A stretch of 64,000 nt of DNA from JAGHKQ01 sp041920565 (GTDB lineage Bacteria > Bacillota > Bacilli > Bacillales > Bacillaceae_G), in the NCBI GenBank assembly GCA_041920565.1, contig JBHGXS010000040.1, positions 1 to 64,000 of the forward strand, given 5' to 3'. The notes under the pieces were generated by a model, which had not been told where the DNA came from, made no database searches, and saw only the letters and a program-made list of their open reading frames with translations. Positions 6,874 through 15,665 of the stretch are shown piece after piece. A program made the translations under genes and the position numbers. Position 1 is the first letter of the stretch. Each line of letters begins with the position of its first letter.

Positions 6874-7866
6874 ATGAAAGAACAATTTAAAGCATTAATC
6901 GTAGATAAAACAGAAAATGAATTTTCAGTTGGCATCAAGAATATTTCTTTCAATGATCTGCCTCATGGCGATGTTTTAATTAAAGTTTCTTATTCTAGTA
7001 TTAACTACAAAGATGGTTTAGCAAGCATTCCTAATGGTAAAATTGTAAAATCTTATCCCTTTATACCTGGAATTGATTTAGCGGGAGTTGTGGTTTCTTC
7101 TCAAGATCCTCGTTTCCGTGAGGGGGATGAAGTAATTGCAACGAGTTACGAAATAGGTGTTTCTCATTATGGTGGTTATAGTGAATATGCTCGCATTCCT
7201 GCAGATTGGATTGTTCCTTTACCGGAAAATTTAACATTGAAAGAAGCTATGGTATTAGGAACAGCAGGGCTTACAGCGGCATTATCTATTCAAAGATTAG
7301 AAGATAATGGGTTATCACCCGATAAAGGCAAGGTTCTTGTAACAGGGGCTACTGGAGGAGTAGGAAGCTTAGCTGTTTCTATGCTATCAAAACGAGGGTA
7401 CCATGTTGTCGCAAGCACCGGAAAAGCATCAGAGCACGATTATTTACGCAAGCTCGGTGCAAAAGAAATCCTCTCTCGAGAAGAGGTTTATAATGGGAAA
7501 ATTAAACCATTAGATAAACAACAATGGGCAGGTGCGATTGATCCCGTTGGAGGAGAGTCACTTGCTTCTATTTTGAGTAAAATACATTATAATGGGTCTG
7601 TTGCTGTGAGTGGATTAACCGGTGGAACAGACGTACCAACTACTGTGTTTCCATTTATTCTTCGTGGTATCAATTTACTTGGAATTGATTCTGTTTATTG
7701 CCCGATGGAACTCCGAAAAGAACTTTGGAATCGTATGGCAACAGACCTAAAACCGAGTCAAATTTTAGATTCTATTCAAAAAGAAATTACACTTGAAGAA
7801 TTACCTGAAACATTGCCTACTATCTTAAAGGGGCAAGCACGCGGTAGAATAATTGTACACATTTGA
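6874..7866 (+). CDS. YhdH/AcuI-type zinc-independent medium-chain oxidoreductase
   Basis: A 330-residue MDR-superfamily protein of the YhdH/YhfP (acryloyl-CoA reductase or quinone oxidoreductase) group. GroES-like fold at residues ~1-120 (SSINYKDGLA, PGIDLAGVVVSS). NADPH Rossmann site VLVTGATGGVGSLAVSML at ~150. C-terminal RGINLLGIDSV and GQARGRIIVHI are typical of the group. No zinc-binding cysteines are seen. GAAGGGAG precedes the ATG. It is controlled by the divergent TetR gene, if the operator call is right. The substrate is probably an electrophilic alkene or quinone, by family analogy only. Confidence 0.88.
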   Translation: MKEQFKALIVDKTENEFSVGIKNISFNDLPHGDVLIKVSYSSINYKDGLASIPNGKIVKSYPFIPGIDLAGVVVSSQDPRFREGDEVIATSYEIGVSHYGGYSEYARIPADWIVPLPENLTLKEAMVLGTAGLTAALSIQRLEDNGLSPDKGKVLVTGATGGVGSLAVSMLSKRGYHVVASTGKASEHDYLRKLGAKEILSREEVYNGKIKPLDKQQWAGAIDPVGGESLASILSKIHYNGSVAVSGLTGGTDVPTTVFPFILRGINLLGIDSVYCPMELRKELWNRMATDLKPSQILDSIQKEITLEELPETLPTILKGQARGRIIVHI

Positions 7867-7881
7867 ATAAAAAATACAACG

Positions 7882-7914
7882 AAAGGCTGCTGATGGTTTG
7901 GCAGCCTTTGTCTT
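7882..7914 (+). terminator. Terminator of the oxidoreductase gene
   Basis: AAAGGCTGC (7882-7890) pairs with GCAGCCTTT (7901-7909) around a 10-nt loop, followed by a T-rich tail. Confidence 0.8.
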
Positions 7915-8062
7915 TTGTAAACGTTTCTGATGCACCGACTTCCCATGTTTTTACCCAATTAGGAACCATTTCTACTCCAGCCGCTTTTAGTGTTGTGTAA
8001 ACAGGACAGCGTGAATCTGTTTTTTCTTGCAGTTCTTTGATTCTTTCTTCATTTTTATCTTT
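7911..8062 (-). pseudogene. OsmC-family protein, C-terminal fragment
   Basis: On the reverse strand a frame beginning right after a TAA (8065-8063) reads ERIKELQEKTDSRCPVYTTL followed by KAAGVEM. This matches the C-terminal end of OsmC/YhfA-like proteins, including the second redox cysteine in RCPV. No start codon or N-terminal two-thirds is present. OsmC proteins reduce organic hydroperoxides, which fits the electrophile-response neighbours, but this copy cannot be functional. Confidence 0.7.
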
Positions 8063-8159
8063 TTAAACCTTTTTACGCACGCTTTCTATACCTACCGTTC
8101 ATACAATAAGCGATTTAACACATTTATTTATGGTTGGCAAGCAAAAAAATCTTGTGTCT

Positions 8160-8735
8160 TTAAGAAAGGTTGAACTGCTTGCGAATCACTTCGATGACAT
8201 TGAGTAAAAAATGGATGTTTTGCTGGTTCTTCATTAATAAAATTCCACCTTCAATCATAGCTACCATCGCTTGAGCGCTTTTTTGGGTGTCTGTTGTGGA
8301 ATCTAGTTGGTTTTGCTTAATCATTTCGTCTAAAGCTGCTTCTATGGCCCCAATCCAACGTTCGAAAAACTGTTGGATTCTTACACGAAAGGTTTCATCA
8401 TGTTCACTCATTTCGATTGCTAAGTTACCAATCGGACAACCTGGTTTCTTTTCCATTTCAGCATGAAAGGTGATGGCCCAATCCAGCATCTTGTTTAATT
8501 TTGCTTTAGGCTCTTCTGTTGATTGAAGAATATCGACGATTAATTGTCTATCCCACTCTTGAATCAGATCTTCGACAACGGCTAATCCGAGATCATATTT
8601 AGAAGAAAAGTAATGATAAAATTGTCCTTTTCCAATATTAGCGGCATGAAGAATATCATTAATAGATGTTGCTTGATAACCTTTAGAATGAATGATTTCT
8701 CTGGCTATAGAGATGATTTCTTGCTTTTTAGACAT
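8160..8735 (-). CDS. TetR-family regulator (YxaF/LmrA-like)
   Basis: A 191-residue regulator. HTH at residues ~20-45: YQATSINDILHAANIGKGQFYHYF. The C-terminal domain contains GCPIGNLAIEMSEHDETFR, characteristic of the YxaF/LmrA (QacR-like) group. The second ATG (8735) is preferred over one 6 nt upstream because the AAGGTG site is about 7 nt before it. No partner transporter or enzyme is adjacent; the OsmC remnant downstream may be what is left of one. Its targets are unknown. Confidence 0.85.
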   Translation of the reverse strand: MSKKQEIISIAREIIHSKGYQATSINDILHAANIGKGQFYHYFSSKYDLGLAVVEDLIQEWDRQLIVDILQSTEEPKAKLNKMLDWAITFHAEMEKKPGCPIGNLAIEMSEHDETFRVRIQQFFERWIGAIEAALDEMIKQNQLDSTTDTQKSAQAMVAMIEGGILLMKNQQNIHFLLNVIEVIRKQFNLS

Positions 8736-8741
8736 ATTCAT

Positions 8742-9189
8742 ACACCTTCATCGTCAATTTTGTACCCTATATTATAGTATGGAATGGATCATAATAAAAT
8801 ACGGATTGTCCCAATTGGATAAATACTATTATTCATAGCTTGAATCAATGTATTCCTTGAAAGCAACATAAAGAAAATGTTGCTGCAGCGAATGACCCCT
8901 CCCTATCGTTGGGCTTTACCCTTCATACGCTTGAGGAAGGAGAATTCTTTCGGAGGTCTGTTAAAAAGCTCTGACTTCGTTTAGGTCAGATTCTTTTACA
9001 TCTAGAAGAGGGAGGATGTTAACTATGATTGCATGAAATAGTAAAATGATTCATAGTTTTACCTTTTGTATTCGTGCTTTCTTGCACAAGCGCTAATTAC
9101 CCAATGTTGATCATTACTTGCACAAGTAGTTGCATCTCTTTTGTTCTCTATCACCTTTACAGAGATCAGTTGACATCTATAATACTTAT
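8742..9189. other. Non-coding gap
   Basis: No gene is supported. A short hairpin, TCTGAC (8970-8975) with GTCAGA (8985-8990) followed by TTCTTTT, may be a weak terminator. The remainder is AT-rich sequence leading into the second hxlR promoter. Confidence 0.4.
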
Positions 9190-9219
9190 TTGTAAGTATA
9201 TGCTTTATTATCATATAAT
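9190..9219 (+). promoter_or_regulatory. Promoter of the second hxlR copy
   Basis: -35 TTGTAA (9190-9195), 18-bp spacer, -10 TATAAT (9214-9219). An inverted repeat, ATACTTA-TTTG-TAAGTAT (9183-9200), overlaps the -35 and could be an autoregulatory site. The region matches the orphan promoter at 2145-2217. Confidence 0.55.
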
Positions 9220-9265
9220 ATTAAAAAGTATACTGTTGGTTATAATCCATATGGAGGTAAAACAA

Positions 9266-9631
9266 ATGGGACATGTTTGTGGCAAGACGTTTAACTGTGA
9301 AAAAGAGTTAACGCTTTCTGTTATTGGTGGTAAATGGAAGATGCTTATTTTGTGGCATCTAGGTAAAGAAGGAACCAAACGATTTGGTGAACTGAAGGCT
9401 CTCATGCCGGGAATCACCCAAAGAATGCTTGTAAACCAGCTGCGAGAGCTGGAAGAAGACCTCATTGTTCATCGCGAAGTCTATCCCGTTGTTCCGCCAA
9501 AAGTGGAATATTCACTGACCGAACAAGGAAAAAGCTTGATGCCCATTCTCGATGCTATGTATGAATGGGGTAAAAACTATATGGAGACCGTCATGAAGGA
9601 CCAGGTAGAAATGAGAGAGTCCATTAAGTAG
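9266..9631 (+). CDS. hxlR: HxlR-family winged-helix regulator (second copy)
   Basis: A 121-residue HxlR-type protein with the segments FNCEKELTLSVIGGKWKMLI, KRFGELKALMPGITQRMLV and PPKVEYSLTEQGKSLMPIL. The ATG at 9266 is chosen for its GGAGGT site 8 nt upstream; an ATG at 9251 overlaps that site. It is highly similar to the copy at 291, and its promoter resembles the orphan promoter facing away from hxlA. It may therefore be the original divergent hxlAB activator, now displaced by about 7 kb. It stands alone, followed by an IS605-like end and ppaC. Confidence 0.85.
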   Translation: MGHVCGKTFNCEKELTLSVIGGKWKMLILWHLGKEGTKRFGELKALMPGITQRMLVNQLRELEEDLIVHREVYPVVPPKVEYSLTEQGKSLMPILDAMYEWGKNYMETVMKDQVEMRESIK

Positions 9632-9682
9632 AAGAAACGCTCTCGTCTTTAAGGATTCGAAAATGACTTTTTATCATTTTTA

Positions 9683-9747
9683 GGCGAGAAGCCCCCGCTT
9701 CAAGCGTGTGAAGAGTGTAATCCAATGGATAAGCGGCGGAGGTTCAT
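9683..9747 (+). repeat. Solitary IS200/IS605-type right-end-like element
   Basis: GCGAGAAGCCCCCGCTTCAA (9683-9702), a spacer, then AAGCGG...GGTTCAT. This resembles the structured right end of IS605-group elements, which overlaps the TnpB guide-RNA scaffold. No tnpA or tnpB is nearby. A related copy lies at 13211. Confidence 0.5.
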
Positions 9748-9908
9748 AAGTTATCAGGCACTTTGACAAAGCGTCGGTTTTCTTATCGATGCTTTGTCTT
9801 TCCCGCCAAGTATCTGGTAAAATAGAGCTTAGGCATGGATATCTTTCACTACGCAGAAGTATGAAGGACTTCCGTCGTAACCACATAAAATGAGTGAGGA
9901 GTAGAATA

Positions 9909-10847
9909 ATGGAAAAAGTACTTGTTTTCGGTCACAAAAATCCAGACACAGATTCAATTTGCTCTGCGATTGCGTACGCAGAATTAAAAAACAAATTAGG
10001 AATGGATGCTGAACCAGTTCGCCTAGGGGAAATCAATGGAGAAACTCAATTTGCACTGAATCACTTTCAGGCAGAAGTGCCTCGTTTAGTGGAAAAGGTT
10101 GCAAGTGAAGTAAACAGCGTCATTTTAGTGGACCACAACGAGCGTCAGCAAAGTGCGGATGATATCGATCAAGTTCGCGTATTGGAAGTCATCGACCATC
10201 ACCGCATCGCTAACTTCGAAACGAGCGATCCTTTATATTATCGTGCTGAGCCGGTTGGCTGTACAGCGACAATTTTAAATAAAATGTATAAAGAAAACGG
10301 TGTGGAAATCCGCAAAGAAACAGCCGGATTAATGCTTTCTGCAATTATTTCCGACTCTTTGCTGTTCAAATCTCCTACATGCACACAGGAAGACGTAGAT
10401 GCAGCGCGTGAATTAGCTGAAATCGCAGGTGTGGATGCGGAGAGCTACGGATTGGCAATGCTAAAAGCCGGCGCTGATTTAAGCGATAAAACAATTGAAC
10501 AATTGATTTCCCTTGACGCAAAAGAATTCCAAATGGGCAGCAGCAAGGTTGAAATCGCTCAAGTAAATGCAGTCGATACAAATGATGTTTTGGCACGCCA
10601 AGAGGAATTGGAAGCTGCTCTTTCGAAGGTTATTGAAGAGAAGGGATTAGACTTATTCTTGTTGGTTGTGACAGATATTCTAAACAACGATTCTGTTGCT
10701 TTGGCACTTGGCCGCGCAGCAAACGTTGTAGAGAAAGCTTACAATGTTACATTGACTAATAACACAGCCGTTTTAAAAGGCGTTGTATCACGCAAAAAGC
10801 AAATCGTCCCTGTTTTAACTGATGCTTTCAACGCACTTGAAAAATAA
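9909..10847 (+). CDS. ppaC: Manganese-dependent inorganic pyrophosphatase (family II)
   Basis: A 312-residue DHH-family enzyme that hydrolyses PPi to two phosphates in the cytoplasm, pulling biosynthetic reactions forward. Manganese ligands lie in FGHKNPDTDSICSA (residues ~6-19), VDHNE and EVIDHHRI (the DHH motif). The C-terminal DHHA2 domain ends with SRKKQIVPVL. The ATG at 9909 follows GAGGAG; an in-frame start 15 nt upstream overlaps that site. It has its own terminator. Confidence 0.97.
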   Translation: MEKVLVFGHKNPDTDSICSAIAYAELKNKLGMDAEPVRLGEINGETQFALNHFQAEVPRLVEKVASEVNSVILVDHNERQQSADDIDQVRVLEVIDHHRIANFETSDPLYYRAEPVGCTATILNKMYKENGVEIRKETAGLMLSAIISDSLLFKSPTCTQEDVDAARELAEIAGVDAESYGLAMLKAGADLSDKTIEQLISLDAKEFQMGSSKVEIAQVNAVDTNDVLARQEELEAALSKVIEEKGLDLFLLVVTDILNNDSVALALGRAANVVEKAYNVTLTNNTAVLKGVVSRKKQIVPVLTDAFNALEK

Positions 10848-10857
10848 GGGGTAATAA

Positions 10858-11317
10858 CTAAATTTTAATAAAATGAAATCTCCCGCTCGAGTATCTGGGC
10901 GGGAGATTTTTGAAAGATTTGACTTTTGTTCTCATCAAGAAAGGATTTTACGGCAGTTTCCAGTTCGTATCCCATTTCTCTCTCATCTTCACGATGTAAA
11001 GCACCTGCATACGAAAGAACGGGTCATTTCCCATATACCTCCACACATATTGGTATGGTTCCGTCATTTTTTAAGTCTATAGAGTCTCTACAAGACAATT
11101 GCAGATAGGAAATATACTTCTTTTGGAAAATATCATTCCAAGTTGCGTCCGGTTCCAGCCAACCAAATTCCCTATCCATTCTAATATCCATTAATAAATT
11201 TTTTTCTTCAAAAATAGGTTTATATTTTTTTATTGTTTCACAGGGCTTTTCCATCTTTTTTTCTGCTTGATATACAGTTTCGCGTACATCAGGTGTGAGA
11301 GCACGATATTTTTTCAT
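10858..11317 (-). pseudogene. Hypothetical protein interrupted by an in-frame TGA
   Basis: The ATG at 11317, with GGAGAGG upstream, opens 97 codons that stop at TGA after ...PICVEVYGK. The same frame continues without shift for about 55 more codons (PVLSYAGALHREDEREMGYE, then LETAVKSFL) to a stop at 10858. The downstream part has clear coding character, so a single change (for example TGG to TGA) appears to have split the gene. The natural 3' end may also be lost, since the frame runs through the ppaC terminator. I do not recognise the family; no membrane or signal segment is present. Confidence 0.55.
10876..10912 (+). terminator. ppaC terminator
   Basis: AAATCTCCCGC (10876-10886) pairs with GCGGGAGATTT (10899-10909), followed by T residues. 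It also lies at the end of the convergent interrupted gene. Confidence 0.9.
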
Positions 11318-11440
11318 TTCCTCTCCATCTTTCTTCCGTTGTAAAGGAATCTATAAGGCAAAAAAACTTCTTTTAACCTAAACATCATGGAATTTCTGAT
11401 AAGATAAATACATAATATTCCAAAAAAAGGGGTGGGAGCT

Positions 11441-13156
11441 TTGAAAAGCCGAAGGGAACAGATTGAAGCCTTAAAGGTGACAATCGCATTCTTGAATGAA
11501 GAACTAAGGGCTTTAGAGAAAGAAGAGGAGATAAAGGCGGCAGAAGTCCCTCAGCCAGTTGTGAAGAAACAACCGGTGCAAACTGCAGAAAAAAGCATCC
11601 TTCCAGAACAGAAGGAGAAGCAAAAGATTGCTTCCGCTGCAATTCCTGCAAAAAAGCAAAAGCCGCCGCGAAACTGGGAAAAGGAAATCGGTCAGGTTTG
11701 GCTTCCGCGTGTATTCGTATTTATCATGTTATTAGGAATTGCATGGGGGTTCAAAGCAGGAGTTGATGCAGGAATTTTAGCGCCGCCAATCCGTATTGTA
11801 TTAGGACTGATAACAGCTGGCGCATTATTATTTATTGGAGAAAAGCAAATCAAGCAAAATCGTGGAGCACTGGGATTGGTATTGCTTGGAGGCAGTGTGA
11901 CAGCCTTTGTGCTGACTACCTTTGCAGCGCACTATTTGTATCACTATTTACTGCCGGCATTTGCATTTATTTTGAATGTTGTATGGATTGCAATAGGGAT
12001 TTGGTTGTCGCATCGTCATAAGTCAGAATGGCTTGCCATTTTTGTTGGTATAGGCGGTTATCTTGTACCATTCTTGATTGATAGCAACAATCCTAATGTA
12101 TATGTATTTGTAGGGTATGAAGTCTTGTTATACGTAAGTTTAATGACATTTTCCATGAAGCAATTATATCGATGGTTATATTATACTGCGTTTGGAATGC
12201 TTCATCTGACTGTATTGGCATACGTTGTTTTTACAGGAGAAAAATCACTGTTTCTCGTTTTTGCTTTTCTATTGCAGCATGTATGTTTGCAGTATTATGT
12301 CTTCAAGAAGCGGGATTTTTACTTCAAGGAACAGCTTTCTATACTGGTTTTGAGCGTCGTTTTCCTTTTCCTTTGGAGTAGCTATATCGAAAATGGAACC
12401 ATGCTAAAAGTAATCTTGGCATTCTTAACAATTTTCCATGGCGGATTATATGAGGCAGAGCGAAGAGGAAGCAAAAATTCATTATTTATGAATATAGCTT
12501 TTTGCTTAACATTCTATGCACTCACCTTGTTTATGGTTGACATTTTCTCTGTGAAATACTATGCACTGCTTTGGTTAATACAGGGTTCCTTTGGCTTATA
12601 TTTGGCATTGAAACTAAAGAACAATGTGACATTTATCGCCAGCATCATCTTGTATATATGCGGAGTATACGTTACAATTTTCAGCCTGTTTGATGAGGTT
12701 TTCTCTGTCAAAACGCTTACTTGGCTTGTGTACTTGGGAACATTGGTCTTCTTTATAAAGAAAGTGAAGGAATTAAAAGAGATTATAAAATGGGAAGAGC
12801 TGCATATCGGAAGTTTTGTATTGTTCTTTGTCAGCATATTTGTATTTATCTCAAGACTTGGTTACGTTCTTGCAATGGATCAAAGCTTTAGCGTCCAACA
12901 GCTCACCATTTCTTCTATATGGATGATTTATGCTTTTGCTTTAATTATTTTCGGTAATATGAAACAAGAAAAAACAGGGATTTATTTTGGGTTAGGAATG
13001 ATTGGACTTACCTTACTGAAGCTGTTCTTCTTTGACCTGTTCAGCATATCCTTAGCAATCCGTTCTTTGTTGTTTATTATCGTCGGAACAATCGGGATCT
13101 TTGTTTCACGGGTATTTTATACGAAAAATAAAAAGGAACATACAAAAGAACGATAG
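11441..13156 (+). CDS. DUF2339-type polytopic membrane protein
   Basis: About 571 residues. The N-terminus is a short coiled coil (residues ~1-35, REQIEALKVTIAFLNEELRA), then a charged linker, then the conserved NWEKEIGQVWLPRVFVF entry and more than a dozen hydrophobic segments. This layout is that of DUF2339 predicted membrane proteins, whose function is unknown. A TTG start is chosen because GGGGTGGG lies just upstream; an in-frame GTG at 11432 overlaps this site. Single-gene unit with a terminator. Transport or envelope roles would be guesses. Confidence 0.8.
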   Translation: MKSRREQIEALKVTIAFLNEELRALEKEEEIKAAEVPQPVVKKQPVQTAEKSILPEQKEKQKIASAAIPAKKQKPPRNWEKEIGQVWLPRVFVFIMLLGIAWGFKAGVDAGILAPPIRIVLGLITAGALLFIGEKQIKQNRGALGLVLLGGSVTAFVLTTFAAHYLYHYLLPAFAFILNVVWIAIGIWLSHRHKSEWLAIFVGIGGYLVPFLIDSNNPNVYVFVGYEVLLYVSLMTFSMKQLYRWLYYTAFGMLHLTVLAYVVFTGEKSLFLVFAFLLQHVCLQYYVFKKRDFYFKEQLSILVLSVVFLFLWSSYIENGTMLKVILAFLTIFHGGLYEAERRGSKNSLFMNIAFCLTFYALTLFMVDIFSVKYYALLWLIQGSFGLYLALKLKNNVTFIASIILYICGVYVTIFSLFDEVFSVKTLTWLVYLGTLVFFIKKVKELKEIIKWEELHIGSFVLFFVSIFVFISRLGYVLAMDQSFSVQQLTISSIWMIYAFALIIFGNMKQEKTGIYFGLGMIGLTLLKLFFFDLFSISLAIRSLLFIIVGTIGIFVSRVFYTKNKKEHTKER

Positions 13157-13166
13157 ATTATGGAAG

Positions 13167-13199
13167 AAAGAGATGGTTGGTAAGAGACCATCTCTTTTT
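13167..13199 (+). terminator. Terminator of the DUF2339 gene
   Basis: AAAGAGATGGT pairs with ACCATCTCTTT around a 9-nt loop, followed by TTTTT. Confidence 0.9.
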
Positions 13200-13210
13200 G
13201 TCATGTTTAA

Positions 13211-13262
13211 GCGAGAAGACCCCACTTCCAAGAGCGACCGCGAGTAAGTGGGATAGGTTCAT
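13211..13262 (+). repeat. Second solitary IS605-type right-end-like element
   Basis: GCGAGAAGACCCCACTTCCA (13211-13230), a GC-rich loop, AAGTGGG (13246-13252) and GGTTCAT. The layout and conserved blocks match the element at 9683. No transposase or tnpB is present. Confidence 0.5.
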
Positions 13263-13586
13263 TAGAGACAAAGAAAAACAGCAGAGTCTGAGGCAATTTA
13301 TTTGTTTAAGAAGTCTCTGAATTATGTACTTACAAAAGCAATAAAAAGTTGCAAATATAATTATATTAGTATCATTTATGCAAAATAATAAATAGAGAAT
13401 ATTCAAGCGGTAAAAACGCTGGTTGTAGTCTAGTTGTTTCAATTATTGTTACCAATTTGTAAGATAAATGCTAAATTCTGTTTATTGATATGTAAATATA
13501 AACAACGTATAATGATACATAAATTCTCTATGCCTTTGGGACAAGGATAGAAAAAGTGATAATGTGAGAATAGAAGGGAGATCGTT
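13263..13586. other. Non-coding gap
   Basis: AT-rich sequence with no supported gene. A GAAGGGAG ribosome site for the following small protein lies at its right end. Confidence 0.4.
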
Positions 13587-13778
13587 ATGCCGCTTCGATA
13601 TGTTTGCCCGCATTGTCAAGGGAGTGGGAAGCAGTATGGTTTCAGACTTCTCTCCTTTATAAAATGCACAGTTTGCGCTGGAGATGGACATGTTATTATG
13701 TCTATGGATTCGAAATACGATAAAGATAATAAAAATGCAGATACAGAACAAAGAGCTGAAGAAGAAGTATCATCTTAG
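13587..13778 (+). CDS. Small DnaJ-type CxxCxGxG zinc-finger protein
   Basis: A 63-residue protein with two CxxCxGxG-like knuckles, CPHCQGSG (~8-15) and CTVCAGDG (~27-34). Together they would bind one zinc ion as in the DnaJ cysteine-rich domain, anti-TRAP or YuiA-like proteins. An acidic tail follows. GAAGGGAG lies about 8 nt before the ATG. Such proteins often mediate protein contacts; the partner here is not evident. A terminator follows directly. Confidence 0.75.
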   Translation: MPLRYVCPHCQGSGKQYGFRLLSFIKCTVCAGDGHVIMSMDSKYDKDNKNADTEQRAEEEVSS

Positions 13779-13803
13779 TATTATCTGTAATTATTACAAG
13801 ATA

Positions 13804-13834
13804 AAGGGCACCGGAAATTTCCGGTGCCTTTTCT
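13804..13834. terminator. Bidirectional terminator
   Basis: GGCACCGGAAATTTCCGGTG plus CC is a perfect palindrome flanked by AAAG and TTTT. It ends the small zinc-finger gene and the convergent ABC exporter operon. Confidence 0.9.
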
Positions 13835-13835
13835 G

Positions 13836-15653
13836 TTATGACACTTCCATCATCCGAAACTGCGCTTGTACAAGCTTGAAATACTCTCCTTTTTGTTCGA
13901 GTAATTCATCATGATTGCCGTGTTCGATAATTTCACCATGACTCAATACGAAGATTTGATCTGTTTCACGAATGGTAGAGAGACGATGGGCGATGATAAT
14001 CGCTGTTCGTCCTTTCAGAAGTGTTTTCAACGCTTGCTGAATTTGTTGTTCTGTTTCTGTATCGATGCTTGCGGTTGCTTCATCTAAGATGATAATTTTC
14101 GGATTTGCCAACAGAGCGCGGGCAAAGGAAAGTAATTGCCGTTGTCCGACAGATAAGATATTTCCTCGTTCTTCTACTTCTGTTTCATATCCGTTCTTTA
14201 GCTTTTGGATAAACTTATCTGCTCCTACAATCGCTGCTGCTTGGATTACTTCCTCATCAGTTGCATCCGGTCTGCCGAAGCGAATATTTTCCATAATCGT
14301 ACCTGAGAAGATAAATGTATCTTGCAGTACAATGCTGATTTGTGAGCGCAGACTGCTAAGGGTAATATCCCGTATATCTGTATCGTCAATTCGTATGGAA
14401 CCGCCCGTAGTATCATAAAAACGCGTGATAAGGTTGGCGATTGATGTTTTACCGGAGCCTGTATGGCCGACAAGGGCAACTGTTTGGCCAGCTTGAATCG
14501 TAAATGAAATATCATTTAATGCATTTCTCTTTGAGTCATACGAGAACGTTACATGGTCAAATTCAATTTTTCCTTTCATGTCTGTCAATTCAACTGCGGC
14601 TGCGTTATCTGTGACGATTGGTTTTTCGTCTAAAAACTCAAAAATTCGCTCGGAGGAAGCCATTCCGATCAGCAGTTGGTTGTATACTTGCCCGAGGCGG
14701 GAAATTGGTTCCCAGAACATACCTAAGTAGAATGCAAAGGATACAAACACCCCTATTGTTAAAGTTTCCTCTTGAATTAACACGGCCCCTAGCCAAATTA
14801 AAATAATGGTTCCAATTGTATTGGATGCTTCGACAAACGGGCGGAACATGGCATTTTTCTGCGTAGCGTTGCGCCAGCTTTCATAGTTTTCTTTATTAAT
14901 GCCGTCAAAGAACAACATGTTTTCTTGTTCTTGTGTAAACGATTGAGTAATGCGAATGCCTTGAATGCTTTCGTTTAAGTGCGAGTTCAGCTTTGCTTGC
15001 TTCATCCGTACGACTTGCCATGCGCGGCGAATGTTCTTTCGTAAGCTTGTAGAGATAAAGAACATAAGCGGCAGGATGATGATAATGGCTGCCGTCAACG
15101 ATGGACTCAGTGTGAATAACATGACGACAATCCCGATTAATAAAAATATATCCATTAATAGGTTAATAACTCCGCTTGTAAACAATTCTTGGAGGGAATT
15201 AATATCGTTCATGATGCGTACAAGAATCGAACCGGCAGAGCGAGATTCGAAAAAGCGGTGAGACAGTCCTTGTACGTGAGAGAATAGATGTTTTCGCAAG
15301 TCATAAATGACGTTTTGGCCGAGCATGTTCATCCAGCGAATACGAAAGGCGTTAGCTATGAATGAAACAAGATACAAACCAAAAATAAGGAGGACGAGCT
15401 GCAAGAGCAGCGTTTCGTCCTTATTTTTAATGGCATAATCCAAGGTGTATTTTCCTATTAAAATAGGCGTTACCAGCCGCACGATTGTGTTTATGGTTAC
15501 TGCAAGAAAGGCCAGCGGCAGCAAATTTTTTCGATAGGGCTTTAAGTATCCGAGTAAACGCGACATCTGTTTCCAGTTAAACGGCATGTCGATGACTTGG
15601 TCCGTTTGGTAGTAAAACCGATTCAGGATTTCTTTCTTTTGTTCGTTCTTCAA
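13836..15653 (-). CDS. Heterodimeric ABC exporter subunit, catalytic half (YfiC-like)
   Basis: A 605-residue half-transporter: six-helix exporter domain (residues ~40-330) and a nucleotide-binding domain. Walker A GHTGSGKTS, Walker B IILDEATASID with the catalytic glutamate present, but the signature is LSVGQRQ instead of LSGGQ. A TTG start is used; AGGAGGG overlaps the stop of the upstream gene, 12 nt away, implying translational coupling. It pairs with the 579-residue subunit upstream. Length and order match YfiB/YfiC of B. subtilis. It probably exports drugs or lipids. Confidence 0.9.
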   Translation of the reverse strand: MKNEQKKEILNRFYYQTDQVIDMPFNWKQMSRLLGYLKPYRKNLLPLAFLAVTINTIVRLVTPILIGKYTLDYAIKNKDETLLLQLVLLIFGLYLVSFIANAFRIRWMNMLGQNVIYDLRKHLFSHVQGLSHRFFESRSAGSILVRIMNDINSLQELFTSGVINLLMDIFLLIGIVVMLFTLSPSLTAAIIIILPLMFFISTSLRKNIRRAWQVVRMKQAKLNSHLNESIQGIRITQSFTQEQENMLFFDGINKENYESWRNATQKNAMFRPFVEASNTIGTIILIWLGAVLIQEETLTIGVFVSFAFYLGMFWEPISRLGQVYNQLLIGMASSERIFEFLDEKPIVTDNAAAVELTDMKGKIEFDHVTFSYDSKRNALNDISFTIQAGQTVALVGHTGSGKTSIANLITRFYDTTGGSIRIDDTDIRDITLSSLRSQISIVLQDTFIFSGTIMENIRFGRPDATDEEVIQAAAIVGADKFIQKLKNGYETEVEERGNILSVGQRQLLSFARALLANPKIIILDEATASIDTETEQQIQQALKTLLKGRTAIIIAHRLSTIRETDQIFVLSHGEIIEHGNHDELLEQKGEYFKLVQAQFRMMEVS

Positions 15654-15665
15654 GTGTTTCCCTCC

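Noticed and set aside
9074..9265. N-terminal extension of the second HxlR
   Set aside because: The extension is encoded by promoter sequence and a strong GGAGGT lies before the ATG at 9266.
10873..11082. Forward frame over the interrupted hypothetical gene
   Set aside because: It begins inside the ppaC terminator; the reverse strand has a ribosome site and coding character.
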